Source of the DNA: Dermatophilus congolensis
GTDB lineage: Bacteria > Actinomycetota > Actinomycetes > Actinomycetales > Dermatophilaceae
Direction of reading: 5' to 3'
DNA length: 64,000 nt
Assembly: GCF_900447215.1 (NCBI RefSeq)
Contig: NZ_UFYA01000001.1
Span: 806,001 to 870,000 of the forward strand
The notes under the pieces were generated by a model. The model did no database searches, was not told where the DNA came from, and saw only the letters and a program-made list of their open reading frames with translations. This document shows positions 62,750 to 64,000 of the stretch, in pieces (position 1 is the first letter of the stretch; every line of letters starts with the position of its first letter). A program made the translations under genes and the position numbers.

Positions 62750-64000
62750 GCGCTGGCCGGTGATCAAAAGTCCACGCCGGATCCGTACACAAACGCGCCA
62801 ACCCCAACCCCGCACCAATAGAAATCAACAACAGCGCCACATGCGCTGTCTCACTGACACACTCGCTCATCGCACCCGCATTCAGGTGGTAAAGAGCCCG
62901 GTACATCAACGTCCCCGGCACCATAATGATCGCCGCCGGCACTGAAACCGTAATCCGCGGAACCTGCCCCAACTGGGCAGCCACCGCCGCCAACAACCCA
63001 ATCACCAACCCAGCGGTGAAACACGCCGTCTGCGCAGGCACCGCGAAAAACACCAACACCATCCGAGTCAAGTTCGCTGCCGCACCAATCGCCCCAGCAA
63101 GAAACACGATACGTAACCGCGCATCGAACAACATCGCAAACGCAGCCACTCCAACAAAACCACCCACACCCCACAACAACACACTGGCCACTACCCCCAG
63201 TTCGTGCGGAGTCGGCACCGCTGGGGCCACACCCGTGATGGAAGCCAGAAACCACACCACACCCCCTGAAGTGACCACCACCGTCCCGGCATACAACAAT
63301 CGTCCTGCCCCAGCCAGAAGATCCTGGTGAGCAAGATCAAGCAACCCCGTGTACAGCGGAAAACCAGGAACCAGATAAAGCACAGCAGTCACTAACCCAG
63401 CCCCCGGCGTAATCCCCTCCGCCCCCGTCAACGCAGCTAACCCGGTCGCCACCGCAAGGAACACCAGACACGACACAGCTGAACACGCCCCCACCACCCC
63501 CAACGGCGCCACATGACGACGCGTCAACGCCATCCGAACAGCTTGCCCCACCCCTGCCGACCCGATCACAGCCACCGCATCCCACACCCCAAAACCGTTC
63601 AGTAACGCGAACGCGGCGCACCCCACCCCTGCAGCCGCAGAGCGGGGAAACATTCCCCACCGGCGCACACCGCGCTGCACAGCCGTGATCCGTGCATCCA
63701 CCTCCGCGGCCGTGACCCCTGGCCGTACTTGCGCCGCTACGCGCTCCAGCCCAGCGATCCGCCCCGCATCCACCCCCACGCTCGAAATCTCGCGCACCAC
63801 GGTACGGAATTCCTCACCTCGCCGCGCTGTCAACGCAATAAACGTTGTTGTGATGCTGGCGTCCAGATGCTCAATACCTAAAACCGCCGCCACTTGCCGC
63901 ATCGCTTGCCGCACGCGGTATGACCCTGTTCCTGCCGCAGCTAAATGACTGCCCAACCGCAACACGACCCGGACATCCTCACCGAGGGCATGCGCCGCAT
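62730..64000 (-). CDS. ThrE-like threonine/serine exporter family protein, 5' end beyond the window
   Basis: The frame is open to the window edge and homology continues upstream of the GTG at 63965 (residues AAHALGEDVRVV precede LRLGSHLAAAG), so the gene is cut. Visible: the N-terminal ThrE-type soluble domain (GTGSYRVRQAMRQVAAVLG ... RRGEEFRTVVREIS) and about ten membrane segments. It is about 35% shorter in its polar part than the ThrE at 5.2 kb and is a separate paralogue. Substrate unknown. Confidence 0.85.
   Translation of the reverse strand, partial: AAHALGEDVRVVLRLGSHLAAAGTGSYRVRQAMRQVAAVLGIEHLDASITTTFIALTARRGEEFRTVVREISSVGVDAGRIAGLERVAAQVRPGVTAAEVDARITAVQRGVRRWGMFPRSAAAGVGCAAFALLNGFGVWDAVAVIGSAGVGQAVRMALTRRHVAPLGVVGACSAVSCLVFLAVATGLAALTGAEGITPGAGLVTAVLYLVPGFPLYTGLLDLAHQDLLAGAGRLLYAGTVVVTSGGVVWFLASITGVAPAVPTPHELGVVASVLLWGVGGFVGVAAFAMLFDARLRIVFLAGAIGAAANLTRMVLVFFAVPAQTACFTAGLVIGLLAAVAAQLGQVPRITVSVPAAIIMVPGTLMYRALYHLNAGAMSECVSETAHVALLLISIGAGLGLARLCTDPAWTFDHRPAQAATAK

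Noticed and set aside
1-64000. CRISPR array, insertion sequence, prophage or biosynthetic cluster
   Set aside because: No regularly spaced repeats, transposase, integrase or phage structural genes were seen. The low-GC island at 58.8-61.2 kb has no visible mobile gene.

Overview
The window looks like chromosome of a high-GC actinobacterium of the Micrococcales, possibly Dermatophilaceae; that placement is inference. Support comes from frequent GTG/TTG starts, paired clpP1-clpP2, a trigger factor-clpP1P2-clpX-valS-folC-DUF4233-ndk order that, from memory, parallels Mycobacterium tuberculosis Rv2471-Rv2445c, an actinobacterial-type ileS T-box, and a soluble PAS-chemoreceptor that suggests motility.

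Layout. 1-1.6 kb: end of a FecCD/FecE-type importer. 1.4-5.0 kb (minus): an MFS exporter translationally coupled to a fusion of a group II truncated haemoglobin (GlbO) with a GH13 alpha-glucosidase. 5.2-16 kb: ThrE exporter, MscS channel, MalQ, PepN, RpiB, tRNA-Gly, PAS-chemoreceptor and tRNA-Pro. 16-31.7 kb: proteostasis and translation core (tig, clpP1, clpP2, clpX, valS, an AspT/YidE-like transporter, T-box plus ileS, folC, DUF4233). 31.7-33.9 kb (minus): four genes forming a roadblock / coiled-coil / GTPase / roadblock module related to Streptomyces conservons, lying between DUF4233 and ndk.

34.7-41.7 kb: an apparent L-ascorbate (or related sugar-acid) catabolic locus with a divergent SorC-type regulator, UlaD-like decarboxylase, a UlaE-UlaF fusion, a PfkB kinase, an MFS transporter and UlaG lactonase. 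No PTS genes are present, so transporter plus kinase probably replace the UlaABC phosphotransferase. 41.7-50.4 kb: BisC-like molybdoenzyme, rpsO, pnp, a cationic amino-acid transporter, and a BHMT-like homocysteine methyltransferase under a cobalamin riboswitch. 50.7-55.0 kb (minus): a metal-uptake-like lipoprotein with two metal-chelatase subunits (ChlI/ChlD type). 55.5-58.8 kb: manganese-type ABC importer and a DtxR/MntR repressor. 58.8-61.2 kb: a lower-GC island with an ABC/FtsX exporter whose ATPase is frameshifted. 61.4-64 kb: RocD and a second ThrE-like exporter that runs off the window.

The base composition is a patchwork. The + strand is strongly G/T-rich at about 1-15 kb and 49-55 kb, and C/A-rich at about 34.7-43 kb and 61.4-64 kb, whichever strand the genes use. 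Most gene ends carry long hairpin terminators. No CRISPR array, insertion sequence or prophage was seen.
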